Source of the DNA: JACMRP01 sp047302465
GTDB taxonomy: Bacteria > Bdellovibrionota > Bdellovibrionia > Bdellovibrionales > Bdellovibrionaceae
Reading direction: 5' to 3'
Assembly: GCF_047302465.1 (NCBI RefSeq)
Contig: NZ_CP178621.1
Coordinates: 1,984,001-2,048,000, forward strand
Length of the DNA: 64,000 nt
Numbering within the stretch: the stretch's first letter is position 1; the number at the start of each line of letters is the position of its first letter. Below the pieces are notes generated by a model. It was not told the origin of the DNA. It was given only the letters and a program-made list of their open reading frames with translations, and made no database searches. The translations under genes and the position numbers were made by a program. Positions 17,483-30,000 of the stretch are shown piece by piece.

Positions 17483-17589
17483 GAATTCCCCCTAAAAACC
17501 TAATGTGTGGTCAATAGGGTCATGATACGGGAGTTGGGGCGGAGTCTCTAACTTTTACTAACTTGTTTCTCAAAGTGAGACTTTAAAGA

Positions 17590-17638
17590 AGAGAAGCCGT
17601 TTTCTCCGATCATGCCCGAGCGGAATCTAACGGCTTCG
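17590..17638 (-). terminator. Likely terminator of the 17650 gene
   Basis: GAAGCCGTT and AACGGCTTC arms separated by about 27 bases. Read on the minus strand, TCTTCTTT follows. The large loop makes it weaker than the other terminators here. Confidence 0.45.
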
Positions 17639-17649
17639 TAGAAATTTTC

Positions 17650-18276
17650 CTAATGTAGGTCGTCTTTCTTTTTCTTTTTTGGACCACCAAACATCTTCGG
17701 AGATTTGGCGTCTTCATCATTCTCATCTTCGTCGTCTTCCTCTTCTTCCGGGAAGTCTTCGTCGTGCGAAGGCGCAGAAAGTTCTTCATCAACGTGAGCA
17801 CGTGAAAGTGCATCTTCGTTTTCTTCTTCTGTGACTAATGCAGCATCAGCGTCGCCCAAAAGAGCATCGGCTTGAGCTTCAAGATCGGTATTGACGGTGG
17901 TGTACTGTAAGTAAATCTTGAGTCCCTGGAATGGATACTCTTGCCATGCGCGTGGAAATTCTACTTCGCCCTCAGAGTCGAAGTAGTCCATCATCATCGA
18001 AGCCGCGGCATCGATGCAGTTATGGATGCGCTCTACAGCGTCTTTCTTCTTAGGGTCATAGCCCATCGAAACTTCGAAGTTCGATTGCACTAAACGGCCC
18101 TTTTCATTGACTCCAACGCGAAGCATCACTTCTTCTGGGTAGATACGCCCTTCAATGACGAGTTTGTTTTGGCCCAAGTGTTCAGAAAAATTTTCGTGGA
18201 AAACCTTCTCAATTTGCTCTTGGTATTCCTTAGGAAATGCCGTCCATTTTTTTGAGGTTTTAAGACGTGGTTGCAT
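17650..18276 (-). CDS. Hypothetical protein with acidic tail and basic end
   Basis: 208 residues without a signal peptide. The first ~130 residues look folded (TAFPKEYQEQIEKVFHENFSEHL, VMLRVGVNEKGRLVQSNFEVSM, MMDYFDSEGEVEF). Residues ~160-190 are almost all Asp/Glu (FPEEEEDDEDENDED). The last 15 are Lys-rich (KKKKKDDL). The tail layout suggests an interaction region for a basic partner. No family was recognised. It is divergent from miaB across a ~80-bp gap. Confidence 0.7.
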   Translation of the reverse strand: MQPRLKTSKKWTAFPKEYQEQIEKVFHENFSEHLGQNKLVIEGRIYPEEVMLRVGVNEKGRLVQSNFEVSMGYDPKKKDAVERIHNCIDAAASMMMDYFDSEGEVEFPRAWQEYPFQGLKIYLQYTTVNTDLEAQADALLGDADAALVTEEENEDALSRAHVDEELSAPSHDEDFPEEEEDDEDENDEDAKSPKMFGGPKKKKKDDLH

Positions 18277-18358
18277 TGCTTTTCTCCTGGCGATCCTCTA
18301 TAACTCAAAAGCTTTTGTGACACAATGTGAAATTGGACCCGAGTAAAGGACCCTCCGA

Positions 18359-19759
18359 ATGGAACATAATCAAACTGAAGCATCTGGCGCTATTCCAGGC
18401 GCGGGTGCAAATCCGTCTTCAGCAACTCTCAATCAAGATATTGGCCAAGGCCGTGGCGTTTTTATCTCCACATACGGCTGCCAAATGAACGTCAACGATA
18501 CTGAGCGCATGTATAGCCTGCTTGAAATGGCGAACTTTACTCCGGTGCAAACGGCCGAAGAAGCTTCTGTCATCATCATTAATGCCTGCAGTATCCGTGA
18601 AAAGCCCGTCCACAAGGTGTATTCCGAGGTCGGTACCTATCGCAAAATGAAAGAGAAAAACCCGGATCTTCGTATCGGTGTTGGTGGTTGCGTAGGTCAG
18701 CAAGAAAAAGAAAACTTGATCAAAAAGCAACCGATGATCGACTTCGTATTTGGTACAGACACCATCGATAATCTGCCGAATCTCGTGGCTCAAGTTTATG
18801 AGAACGACAAGGCTCGCGTAGTAAATGCGAAAGTAGAGCACAGAGCTCCTTATCACGTTGAAACTTTGGTTAGAAACCCAGGTGTTTCTACCTTTGTGAA
18901 CATTGCTAAAGGTTGCGACAACTTCTGCAGCTTCTGTATCGTGCCTTTCACACGCGGTCGTGAAAAGAGCCGTCCACTCAGTCACGTTTTGATGGACGTG
19001 CGCACGCTTGTTAAGCGCGGCGTGAAAGAAGTCACTTTGCTTGGTCAAAACGTGAATTCTTACCACAGTGAGTGCGGTGCGGACTTTGCGGATTTGCTTC
19101 AGAAAGTGGCGCAAGAGACGGGGATTGAACGCGTGCGCTATACGACGTCTCATCCAAAAGATTTCAACCAAAAACTCGTGGACGTGATGTACGCGAATCA
19201 GCCAAAAGTTTGTGAATACATCCACTTGCCATTCCAGAGCGGTAATAGTCGTATTCTTGAGAGAATGAATCGTGGTTACACTCGAGAGCAGTATCTTGAA
19301 AAAATCCAGATGATCAAAAAGGCGATTCCAAATGTCGTGCTATCTACTGATATTATCGTAGGGTTCCCGGGGGAAACTGAAGAGGAGTTCCAGGATACAA
19401 TCACCATGGTTCAAGAAGTTGGTTTTGAAACCATCTTTGCCTTCAAATACTCTCCGCGTCCATTTACTAAGGCCGCGAAGTTTGAGGATCAGGTGCCTGA
19501 GGACGTAAAAACTGAAAGATTGAACCGCTTGTTTGATATTCACGATATTATGGCTTTCGACCTTGTCAAACGCTACGAAGGACTCACATTACAAGTGTTG
19601 GTTGAGAAAGCAGACTCGGTAGAAGGAAAAATCACGGGCCGTACTCCAGAAAACAAACTGGTGCACTTCCTAGGATCTGCGGATTTGATCGGGCAGACAG
19701 TGCCAGTGAAGATCACGAAAGCCTTCCCAGCTGTACTCAGAGGAGAATTGGTACAATAA
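18359..19759 (+). CDS. miaB: tRNA-2-methylthio-N6-dimethylallyladenosine synthase
   Basis: Radical-SAM methylthiotransferase that adds a methylthio group to i6A at position 37 of tRNAs reading UNN codons. The N-terminal auxiliary-cluster cysteines are Cys41 (TYGCQMN), Cys77 (NACSIRE) and Cys111 (GGCVGQQ). The radical SAM cluster is CDNFCSFC, Cys186, Cys190 and Cys193. The C-terminal TRAM-type domain is short but present (EKADSVEGKITGRTPENK). The 466 residues include a ~30-residue N-terminal extension rich in Ala/Gly. Its stop overlaps the next start by one base (TAATG). Confidence 0.97.
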   Translation: MEHNQTEASGAIPGAGANPSSATLNQDIGQGRGVFISTYGCQMNVNDTERMYSLLEMANFTPVQTAEEASVIIINACSIREKPVHKVYSEVGTYRKMKEKNPDLRIGVGGCVGQQEKENLIKKQPMIDFVFGTDTIDNLPNLVAQVYENDKARVVNAKVEHRAPYHVETLVRNPGVSTFVNIAKGCDNFCSFCIVPFTRGREKSRPLSHVLMDVRTLVKRGVKEVTLLGQNVNSYHSECGADFADLLQKVAQETGIERVRYTTSHPKDFNQKLVDVMYANQPKVCEYIHLPFQSGNSRILERMNRGYTREQYLEKIQMIKKAIPNVVLSTDIIVGFPGETEEEFQDTITMVQEVGFETIFAFKYSPRPFTKAAKFEDQVPEDVKTERLNRLFDIHDIMAFDLVKRYEGLTLQVLVEKADSVEGKITGRTPENKLVHFLGSADLIGQTVPVKITKAFPAVLRGELVQ

Positions 19760-20325
19760 TGAAAAACACTCCCGAAGTGAGTTCAGATAAATTAGAAAAT
19801 CAGTTCGTGTTTTCCGCAGAACTTCTGGAAGAGAAGTCCTTTACAGGAAGAGGACTGATTCGTTTGAAGCCTTACGGATTATCTGTAAGCACTGATTTTG
19901 CGCGTCCGTTCTTGTTGTTAAAAGACGACGACCATAAATACACTCTGCCAGTGGCCGTAAATCCACTCGAGGCCGGAGTGGCTTTAAGTCAGGCAAACAA
20001 GTCTGTTGCGCCGACAACTCCGCATCGCTTTACTCAGGCGCTGATGGAAAGTCTGCACATGAGCATCGAGAAGTGTGTTTTTGTTGAAATCAAAGGGCAC
20101 TATCAATACGTACGCTTTTTTATGAAAAATCATCCCACGCAGGACAGTCTTAAAATGCGCGCTGATGAAGCGATGTCTTTGTGTTTGCACTTGGATATTC
20201 CGATTTATGCTTCGAAAGAGTATATCGAGAAGAGTCGGGTCATGAATGCCGAGATGGACGGGGTGAGTGCGGATATTAAAGCTCACCCAGGTATCATTCA
20301 GAAAAATCATCCATACATTATGTAA
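19759..20325 (+). CDS. BFN (bifunctional nuclease / DUF151) domain protein
   Basis: The 188 residues contain the BFN pattern: YTLPVAVNPLEAGVAL, then PTTPHRFTQALMESLHMSIEKCVFVEIKG, then LKMRADEAMSLCLHLDIPIYAS. The last corresponds to the usual RPSDAIALAL motif, with Arg-Ala-Asp-Glu-Ala in its place. BFN proteins were named for nuclease activity in plants, but their bacterial role is unclear. Overlap with miaB (TAATG) shows coupling and hints at a tRNA- or RNA-linked job. A strong bidirectional terminator follows. Confidence 0.8.
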   Translation: MKNTPEVSSDKLENQFVFSAELLEEKSFTGRGLIRLKPYGLSVSTDFARPFLLLKDDDHKYTLPVAVNPLEAGVALSQANKSVAPTTPHRFTQALMESLHMSIEKCVFVEIKGHYQYVRFFMKNHPTQDSLKMRADEAMSLCLHLDIPIYASKEYIEKSRVMNAEMDGVSADIKAHPGIIQKNHPYIM

Positions 20326-20326
20326 T

Positions 20327-20356
20327 AAAAAAAGCCGGGAGTTCCCGGCTTTTTTG
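20327..20356. terminator. Bidirectional terminator between BFN gene and giant fibre gene
   Basis: AAAAAAGCCGGG / CCCGGCTTTTTT with a four-base loop. It serves both convergent genes. Confidence 0.93.
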
Positions 20357-20358
20357 TT

Positions 20359-21095
20359 TTAGTTCCATTCGATAAGAACAGAGCCGTTGGTATTTGCAGG
20401 TGTTCCTGCGGACGAAGTCTGGTCGGTGAACGAAGTCATCGCTCCAGAGTTGATGTAACCACCACCACCACCGCCGCCACCGCGCCAAGTAGATGCGGCA
20501 GATCCACCACCACCACCACCATAACCAGCACCGCCACCACCACCGGAAGCGTTAATGCTATAATAGCCACCACCACCACCGCCACTCACTGAGAACGTGC
20601 TGACAGCTGCACCGCCAGCTCCTGGAGTAGCTCCAGTTCCGGCAGAGCCTGCTCCACTGCTAGAGCCGCCAGAACCACCAGGAGCGGTTCCGGTTCCGGT
20701 AACACCGCCGACGTTGTTACTGCCGCCGGTACCGCGTTCAGTTCCGTTAGAGAAACCGTTTGATCCTGCTCCAGAAGCTCCCCCGTCACCGCCGTCACCA
20801 GTTGAGTCGGAGCCAGCACCACCACCGCCACCCGCGATAGATAGAAGTGTATTGGTTGGAACTGAGTTGGTGTAACGAACGGCTGAGGCGCCGCCACCAC
20901 CGCCGGCACTTTGGCCTGTTCCGGTAGCGCCACCGCCACCGCCCGAAGAGCCACCGGTCACAAGGACACCGCCGCCACCAACAAGCACTTCGAAAGTTCC
21001 TGCAGCTGGGGCTGTGTATGTAAACTGGATAGCTCCGCCTTTACCGCCGATAGCACTAGAGGCATCCGAATTACCACCGCCACCGCCTTTAACTG
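20359..21095 (-). other. Glycine-rich C-terminal tip domain of the giant fibre
   Basis: About 245 residues at the end of the protein are dominated by runs of 4-8 glycines separated by short polar or aromatic stretches (AIQFTYTAPAAGTFEVLVG, LLSIAGGGGGAGSDS, GYGGGGGGSAAS). Three features match the Gly_rich domain known from bacteria and from ALK/LTK receptors: the lead-in PAAGTFEVLV, the phrase SVPTNTLLSIAGGGGGAG and the closing GSVLIEWN. Phage S16-type gp38 adhesins also use polyglycine helices to bind receptors. The match is by pattern, not by search. Confidence 0.75.
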
Positions 21096-24000
21096 TGACC
21101 GTGAAAGTACAGTTCGTAGCTTGAGCGGCTGTAATAGTATAAGTGAATGTTCCAGGCGAGTTATAAGCTTGAGATCCTGGTGTACAAGCCGTTGAGTTGT
21201 TCACTGCGCCACCACCAATAATAACCCACTGAGTTCCTGTATTAATGATTTGTAGCGATTGATAATTAGAACTCAAAGATCTTGTTGTCGCTCCGTCAAT
21301 AGTCTCAGAGCCATTAGCAACAACGTTGATGTTGCTGGCACCCATACGTTTGATCGTAATTTGGAAGCCAGGATCAACCGTTGCCACAGCGGGAAGTGTG
21401 GCTGTTGTAAGACCGGTGACTAAGTAAATGTAGTTATTCTCAGTAGTGCCGACAGTGAAGTTTGCTGATTTAGAACTTACAGTTGGTGAGCCGTTCATAT
21501 TAGACCAAGTTGTTGTGCCAGAGCCGTTGTTTGTTAAAACTTGACCAATACTTCCGTTATTTGCAGGAAGTGTCATTGAGTAGCTCGTGAAAGAGTTTGG
21601 TGCTTGGAGTGTTGCAGTTCCAGCAGTTGCACCTTTCACAGCAAATCCATACGCTGTTGCGACGCTAGAGCCATCCAATGCTAAGATACGGCTGGCAGTA
21701 CCCGTTGTCGTCTTAAGCACTGTCACAGAGCCCGTGTTTGAAACAGCAGAGATATCACCACCAAGAACGCGTGCCTCTGGACCGCCAGAAGAGTTACCCA
21801 CCCAGATATTTGTAGCTGTGAGGGATGGCATAGTTGCAGCAGCCCAAGTGAGAACTCCAGCGCCATCGGTTCTTAAGAACTGTCCGCTAGATCCAGCGGT
21901 GCTTGGGAAACTTAAAGTAGTATTCGTTGAAGTATTTGGGTAACGGAGAGAGACAATACCAGTGCCTGCACCATCAATGTCAGTGCCGGCAGTTACCGCA
22001 ACTCCGGCTGCTGTCAATTGCAAGATCTTACTGGCTTGAGCAGTTTGAGTTTTATCAATCGTGATAGAACCTGTGTCTGAAATTGAAGATATGTCGCCAG
22101 AAGGAACGCGAGCTTGAGGACCACCAGAAGCATTACCTACCCAAATATTTGTAGCAGCAAGAGCGGGCAAGTTACCGCCAGAAGCCGTTGCCCAAGTGAG
22201 AACTCCAGCGCCATCTGTTGTTAGAACCTGACCATTTGTTCCAGCGGTGGTTGGTAAAGTTAAAGTATAACTTGAGAAAGAAGCAGGAGCGCGTAATGAA
22301 AGTTGGCTACCGCCATAAGTAGAGTTGATATCAACGCCCGTACTGCGTGTAAGACCGCTTACATCCAATCTTGTTCCAGAAGCAGCTGTCGTGTTGATAC
22401 CCACTGCGCCACTATCAGAAATTCTGATGCGCTCAGTAGGGGACGCAGAGTTGTTTTGCGTCGTATAGAACGACATGAATGTTCCGCGGTTTGCATCTGT
22501 GAAATTTTGTGCTGCAGAGAACTCAATATAAGCAGTTGAAGAAGAGCCGAATCCAGTAGCGCCATAACCACGTGTATAAAGGCCACCCAATGTATCACTT
22601 GATTGAACTGCGGTTGGAGAACCTGCTGTCCCACGAGCGCGGTAAAGCATTGCAGAGCTTCCTTGACCAGCGGTATTGCTGTAAGTATTCAAACGAAGAG
22701 CATCGCCATCAGTTGACGCGATATCTAATTTATAGCCAGGAGTCGTTGTGCCAATGCCAACTTCGCCAGAAGGCTCGATCGTCATTGCAGTTGCACCGTT
22801 GGCCTCGAAACGGAAATCATAGTTATCATTCGTACCTATAATCATATGAGCGCCGAAAGAGTTTCCGTCTTTCATCACTCCATTAGCCGCAGTGAGCGCC
22901 GTAGCCCAAGAAAGGACACCCGAGCCGTTAGTACTTAACACTTGGTTCGCTGAACCATCAGCTGTTGGTAATGTCCATACAGTTGATCCCGCCGACGCCG
23001 CAGGTTGGAAGCCTGTATATCCTGTAGTGGCACCCGACATACGGATCGCACCTTTTACATCGAGAGTCGATCCTGGCGTATCAGTGCCGATACCAACTTT
23101 ACCATCGCTTTTGAAAGTCGCGATATGGTTGGCGTTGTTTTTCATTTCGAAATCAACGGAGTTGTTGGTCCATAAGAAAGCTTTTCCGGCAGTGCCATAT
23201 GCACTGCCTGAAGCATTTGCGTAACCAAAGCCCATTTTTTCTGTAGAGCCAGTATTTTCCATAAACTGAATGCTGCTGTACCCGGAAGTGCTTGAGTTTC
23301 TGAGGCGAGCGATGCTAGAGCCCCCACCATTAAAGACGATATCTAATGGTGTTCCTGGTGTAGCCGTGCCTATGCCAGTGTAGCCGCTAGCCAGTACCGT
23401 CAATCCAGAGCCAGCAGTTGAGTTGGATTGGAATCTTGCGATAGTTCCACTTGTAGAGGCGCCGGTATTTGCAACTTGCAACAAACCGTTTGATGAATTG
23501 AGTGAAGCATTCGAAGTTGTAAGATTTAAGAGCGAACCGGTTGTCAACGCGTTGGCACTGATAGACATTGGACTTTGAGTCGTAGCTGTTGACCAGTTCC
23601 AAGTTTGAGCAAAGTTCAAACTGTCGATAGTGTTTGTTGCTGTCGCCGCAGTAATTGCAGACAGCGCGCCACCACCAGTCGGAGTGTTAATCCAAGAAAA
23701 GTTTCCTGAAGCGTCAGATTGCAGAATCTGTGTGGCACCTGGAGCAGCGGCCGGGAATCTTAAGCTGTAGTTGGCAGTTGTCGCCTGCGCTAAAAGATCG
23801 ACCGTGCCAGAAGTGGTGCCTTTAATACCATAACCATAGGCATCGATGGTACCTGTGCCATCTGTAGAGACAATCGTGTTTGATGCGCCTGTCGTGGTCT
23901 TCACAACAGTAACTGATCCGGTATTAGAAACGGCTGAGATATCACCACCCAAAACGCGTGCCTCTGGGCCACCCGAAGAGTTACCCACCCAGATATTAGT

Positions 24001-27000
24001 AGCTGTAAGTGTCGGAAGAGCAGCAGATGGAGCTGCCCAAGTTAAAACTCCAGAGCCATTTGTTTGTAAGAACTGGCCACTTGAGCCAGCAGTGCTTGGG
24101 AAGCTCAGTGTTGTGTTCGTTGCAGTATTTGGATAACGGAGAGAGACGATACCAGCACCCGCTCCACCAACGTCAGCACCCTTAGTGACTGCTACTGAAG
24201 AAGCCGTCAATTGTAGAATTTTGCTAGCAACAGCAGTTTGTGTTTTGTCGACAGTTAAAGCACCAGTATTAGAGATTGTAGCATCACCTGACATTGCGCG
24301 AGCTTGCGCGCCACCAGATGAGTTACCAATCCAGATGCTTGAATCAGCCAACGTATTTGATTGTTTCGCGTTTAACGCCGCATACTCAGCATTGCTCAAT
24401 AGACCGGCTGTCACAGAACCTGAAGCTGATGCCATTGGGATATTGAGTGTATGTGTATTTGTTGCAGACGAGAATGCAGGGGAGTTGCCTGAAGTTCCGG
24501 TTGCGAAAGTTTGCGTGCCAGAAGTTAAACCGTTCAGATTAGTAATCCCAGCACCAGCAACTCCTAAAGATCTTACCGTCGAACCATCATAGTATTTGAT
24601 AGTTCCCGCGTCATACCACATTTGGCCGGCAACAGTGCCGTTCGTGCTATTTGCTGAAAGGCCTAGATATTTATTCGCAGCCATCGAAATGTTGCCAGTA
24701 TTTGTGATGTCTTGGCCACCCATATTGATAGCGCCAGACATTGTACCACCAGCTAGTGGTAATTTAGTCGTGTCATTCACAGCCGCTGAAGTAACTGCAG
24801 TCAAACGACCTTTTGCATCGTAAGTAATTACTGGTACATAACCAGAAGTTCCTACAGGACCACCAGCAGTGATAGTAGACGCCAAAGTCAGTGCACCCGC
24901 GTTGTTCATAGTCGCATCGCCAGACATTGATACTTCAACCGCTTTGCCTGAAGCATTACCTACCCAGATTTTGCTATTTGCTAGGTCGGCTGTATTGCTT
25001 ACGCCGGTTAAGACAGTTGCCCAAGACAATGCACCAGCGCCATCAGTTTTAAGAACTTGATTTGCTCCACCATCATCAGCAGGCAACGTCAAAACGTAGT
25101 CTGTGAAAGCACCCGAAGTTTGGATTGTCGCTTTGCCAGTACCTGTTTGAACTTCCAAACCTTTCATCGTACCAACGCCAGAGCCATTCAAAGCTAGGAT
25201 TTTATTGTTTTCAGCGGTGGTTGTTTTAACTACTGTGACAGAGCCTGTGTTAGAAACAGAAGCGATATCGCCACCAAGCACACGCGCCTCTGGACCACCA
25301 GAAGCATTACCCACCCAAATATTAGTGGCAGTTAATGAAGGAAGAGCTGCAGCCTGAGCTGCCCATGTTAAAACTCCAGAGCCATTTGTTTGTAAGAACT
25401 GACCGCTAGATCCTGCAGTGCTTGGGAAGGTGAGAGTGGTATTGGTTGCAGTGTTTGGATAGCGAAGAGACACGATACCAGCGCCTGCGCCACCAATATC
25501 TTCCCCTTTAGTCACAGCCACTGAAGAAGCAGTTAATTGAAGTATTTTACTTGCAACTGCTGTTTGAGTTTTATCAACAGTTAAAACACCAGTGTTGCTG
25601 ATGGTAGCATCACCACTCATCGCGCGGGCCTGAGCACCGCCAGAGGAGTTACCAATCCAGATACTAGAGTCAGCTAACGCATTTGATTGTTTTGCATTGA
25701 GGGCTGCGTATTCAGCATTACTTAAAAGACCCGCAGTCACTGAACCCGAAGCCGAAGCCATTGGGATATTCAATGTATGCGTGTTTGTTGCAGAACTAAA
25801 TGCTGGTGAGTTGCCTGAAGTGCCAGTCGCGAACGTTTGCGTACCAGAAGTTAAACCGTTCAGATTAGTAATCCCAGCACCAGCTACGCCGAGAGATCTT
25901 ACCGTCGAACCATCATAGTATTTGATAGTTCCCGCGTCATACCACATTTGACCTGCAACAGTGCCGTTCGTACTATTTGCTGAAAGACCAAAGTATTTAT
26001 TATTAGCCATCGAGATGTTACCAGTATTGGTAATATCTTGTCCGCCCATGTTGATAGCGCCACTCATAGTGCCGCCAGCTAACGGTAACTTCGAAGTATC
26101 GTTAACAGCAGCCGAAGTTACGGCAGTCAAACGACCTTTAGCATCGTAAGTAATAACTGGTACATAGCCAGAAGTTCCAACTGGGCCACCAGCTGTGATT
26201 GTAGACGCCAAAGTCAATGCACCAGTGTTGCTCATAGTAGCATCGCCAGACATTGATACTTCAACCGCTTTGCCAGAGGCATTACCAACCCAGATTTTGC
26301 TGTTTGCAAGATCTGCGCTATTTGAAATACCTGTTAACACTGACGCCCATGATAATGCGCCTGAACCATTCGTTTGTAATACTTGGTTCGCGTTACCATC
26401 ATCAGCTGGCAGAGTTAAAACATAATCAGTAAACGCACCAGAAGTTTGGATCGTCGCTTTACCAGTACCTGTTTGAACTTCCAAACCTTTCATAGTACCA
26501 ACGCCAGAGCCATTCAAAGCTAGGATTTTATTGTTTTCAGCTGTCGTTGTTTTAACTACTGTCACAGAGCCTGCATTAGAAACAGAAGCAATGTCGCCGC
26601 CAAGAACGCGCGCCTCTGGACCACCAGAAGCATTACCAACCCAGATGTTCGTAGCTGTTAAGCTAGGTAGTGCAGCGGATTGTGCAGCCCATGTTAAATT
26701 ACCTGAGCCATCAGTTTGCAAGAATTGGTTTGCGCCACCATCATCGCCAGGTAAAGTTAACGTGTAAGTGCCCGCAGCAGCTTGACCGCGGATAGAAATT
26801 GAACCACTTGTAGAACCGTTAACGTTAACACCTTTAGTAGTCGCGACTGAACTTGCATCGAGTTGCAAGATCTTACTAGCAACTGCAGTTTGAGTTTTAT
26901 CAACAGTCAAAACACCTGTGTTGCTGATGGTAGCGTCACCACTCATGGCGCGAGCTTGTGCGCCACCAGACGCGTTACCAACCCACAGATTGGAATCAGC

Positions 27001-30000
27001 CAAAGCATTTGATTGCTTCGAATTGAAAGATGACCAATCAGCAGAAGTCAAAAGACCGCGGTTTGAAGCAGAAGAACTTGGAAGGCTAAATGTATGTGCG
27101 GAGCCTGCAGAATTGATGGCGAAATCAGAACCTGCAGCATCAATCACGAAAGATTGAGTAACTGCAGAAAGACCATTCAAGTTTGTAATGCCTGCGCCAG
27201 CGACACCCAAAGATTTTACCGTTGAGCCATCATAGTATTTGATGACTCCACCGTCATACCACATTTGACCAGCAACAGAGCCATTCGTCGCATTCGAAGA
27301 AAGCGAGAAGTATTTGTTAGCGGCCATCGAAATGTTGCCAGTATTTGTGATGTCTTGGCCACCCATATTGATCGCGCCAGACATTGTACCACCAGCGAGT
27401 GGAAGCTTTGAAGCGTCATTCACAGCCGCTGAAGTAACAGCCGTCAAACGACCTTTAGCATCGTAAGTGATTACTGGGACGTAGCCTGAAGTTCCTACTG
27501 GGCCACCAGCCGTAATTGTAGAAGCAAGAGATAGAACCCCAGTATTAGAGATCGTCGCATCGCCTGACATTGATACTTCAACGGCTTTGCCTGAAGCATT
27601 ACCAATCCACAATTTGCTGTCAGCGAGATCTGCGGTATTGCTTACACCAGTCAAAACTGAAGCCCAAGACAATACACCGGACCCATCAGTTTTAAGAACT
27701 TGATTCGCGCCGCCATCATCAGCTGGTAATGTCAAAACGTAGTCTGTGAAAGCACCCGAAGTTTGAATTGTTGCTTTACCAGTACCAGTTTGGACTTCCA
27801 AACCTTTCATCGTACCAACGCCAGAACCATTCAGTGCTAGAATTTTATTATTCTCAGCAGTCGTAGTTTTAACAACAGTCACAGAACCTGTATTTGAAAC
27901 AGCAGAAATATCACCAGAAAGAACGCGTGCTTCTGGACCACCAGAAGCGTTACCAACCCAAATATTAGTCGCCGTTAAGCTTGGTAAAGCTGCAGATTGC
28001 GCAGCCCAAGTTAAATTGCCTGAACCATCAGTTTGTAGGAACTGATTCGCTCCACCATCGTCACTAGGTAAGGTTAAAGTGTAAGTGCCAGCTGCAGCTT
28101 GGCCACGAAGAGAAATTGAACCGCTGGTGGAGCCATTCACGTTCACACCTTTAGTCGTTGCTACTGAACTTGCATCAAGTTGAAGGATCTTACTAGCAAC
28201 TGCAGTCTGAGTTTTATCAACAGTCAAAACACCAGTATTAGAAATCGTCGCATCACCTGACATTGCGCGAGCTTGCGCCGCACCCGAAGCATTACCAACC
28301 CAGATGTTAGAATCCGTAAGTGCATTAGATTGTTTAGCGTTAAATGCAGACCAGTCAGCAGAGCTTAGAGCACCTCGTGCAGTCGCTGAAGCATTTGGTA
28401 AACTGAACGTGTGAGCTGAACCCGCAGAATTCACTGCGAAATCAGAACCAGCGCTATCAATCACGAAAGATTGAGTGCCAGCAGAGAGTCCGTTAAGGCT
28501 TGTGATTCCAGCGCCAGCAACTCCTAATGATCTTACCGTAGAACCATCATAGTACTTAATCGTGCCAGCGTCATACCACATTTGACCGGCAACGCTGCCG
28601 TTTGTGCTATTTGCCGAAAGACCAAAGTATTTATTAGCAGCCATAGAGATATTGCCAGTATTGGTAATATCTTGTCCGCCCATGTTGATAGCGCCACTCA
28701 TAGTGCCGCCAGCAAGCGGAAGCTTCGAAGTATCGTTAACAGCTGCAGAAGTAACCGCAGTCAAACGACCTTTAGCATCGTAAGTGATCACTGGTACATA
28801 GCCAGAAGTTCCAACTGGGCCACCAGCAGTAATTGTCGAAGCAAGGGATAGAACACCTGTGTTAGAGAGCGTTGCATCTCCAGACATTAATACTTCAACG
28901 GCTTTGCCGGAAGCATTACCAACCCAGATTTTAGAGTTTGTAAGATCAGCAGTATTAGAGATGCTACCTAAAGCACTCACCCAAGAAAGATTGCCAGATC
29001 CATCTGATTGTAAAGACTGACCTGCGCCTGGAGCGACGGCCGGGAAAGTGAGTGAGTAGTTCGCTGTCGTGCCAGAAGCTTGAAGAGCTAAAGTGCCAGA
29101 GGTAGCACCTTTGAGGCCTGCTCCATACATGTTAGCAACGCCAGAGCCATCTAATGAAAGAATTGTTGAAGAAGATCCCGTCGTGGTGCGAACTATGTTG
29201 GCGACTCCTGAAGAAACGTTCACTCCAGAAGTTGCAGCGTTTGTATCAAATTGCACGATACCTTTTGCAGCATAAGAAGCGTCAACTGCCGTCCAGCCAC
29301 CGGTATCATTACCTGGCTCCCAAGTTTTTGTAGTGTCATTCCACTTCATCACTTGGCCGTTAGTAGGCGCTGCTGCTGTGGAAACTTTCCATTTATCAGC
29401 TACAGAATCAAAGAAAAGCACTTGCCCCATTGTCGTAGCAGCAATGGCATCAAGAGACTTTCCTTTGATCGCAGCTAAGCTAGTCGCGCCAGCATTATCG
29501 ATAGAAATATCACCCGTGAGCGCACGCGCTTGAGCTGAGCCCGAAGCGTTACCAACCCACACATTACCAGACGCCAATGCGTTTGATTGTTTTGCATTGA
29601 GGGCTGCGTATTCGGCGTTACTTAAAAGACCCGCAGTGACTGAACCTGAAGCCGAAGCCATTGGGATATTGAGTGTGTGAGTAGCAGTTACAGAGTTAAA
29701 CGCTGGAGCATTGCCAGCCGTGCCGATTGCGAAACTCTGAGTACCAGCAGAAAGACCATTCAAGTTTGTGATCCCAGCGCCTGCAACACCCAAAGATTTT
29801 ACAGAAGCGCCATCATAATACTTGATAGTGCCACCGTCATACCATATTTGACCGGCAACGGTGCCATCAGTGCTATTTGCAGAAAGACCGAAATATTTGT
29901 TGGCCGCCATATTGATGTTGCCAACGTTATTTAAATCCTGACCACCCATATTGATAGCGCCACTCATCGTGCCGCCAGCAAGAGGTAACTTCGAAGAGTC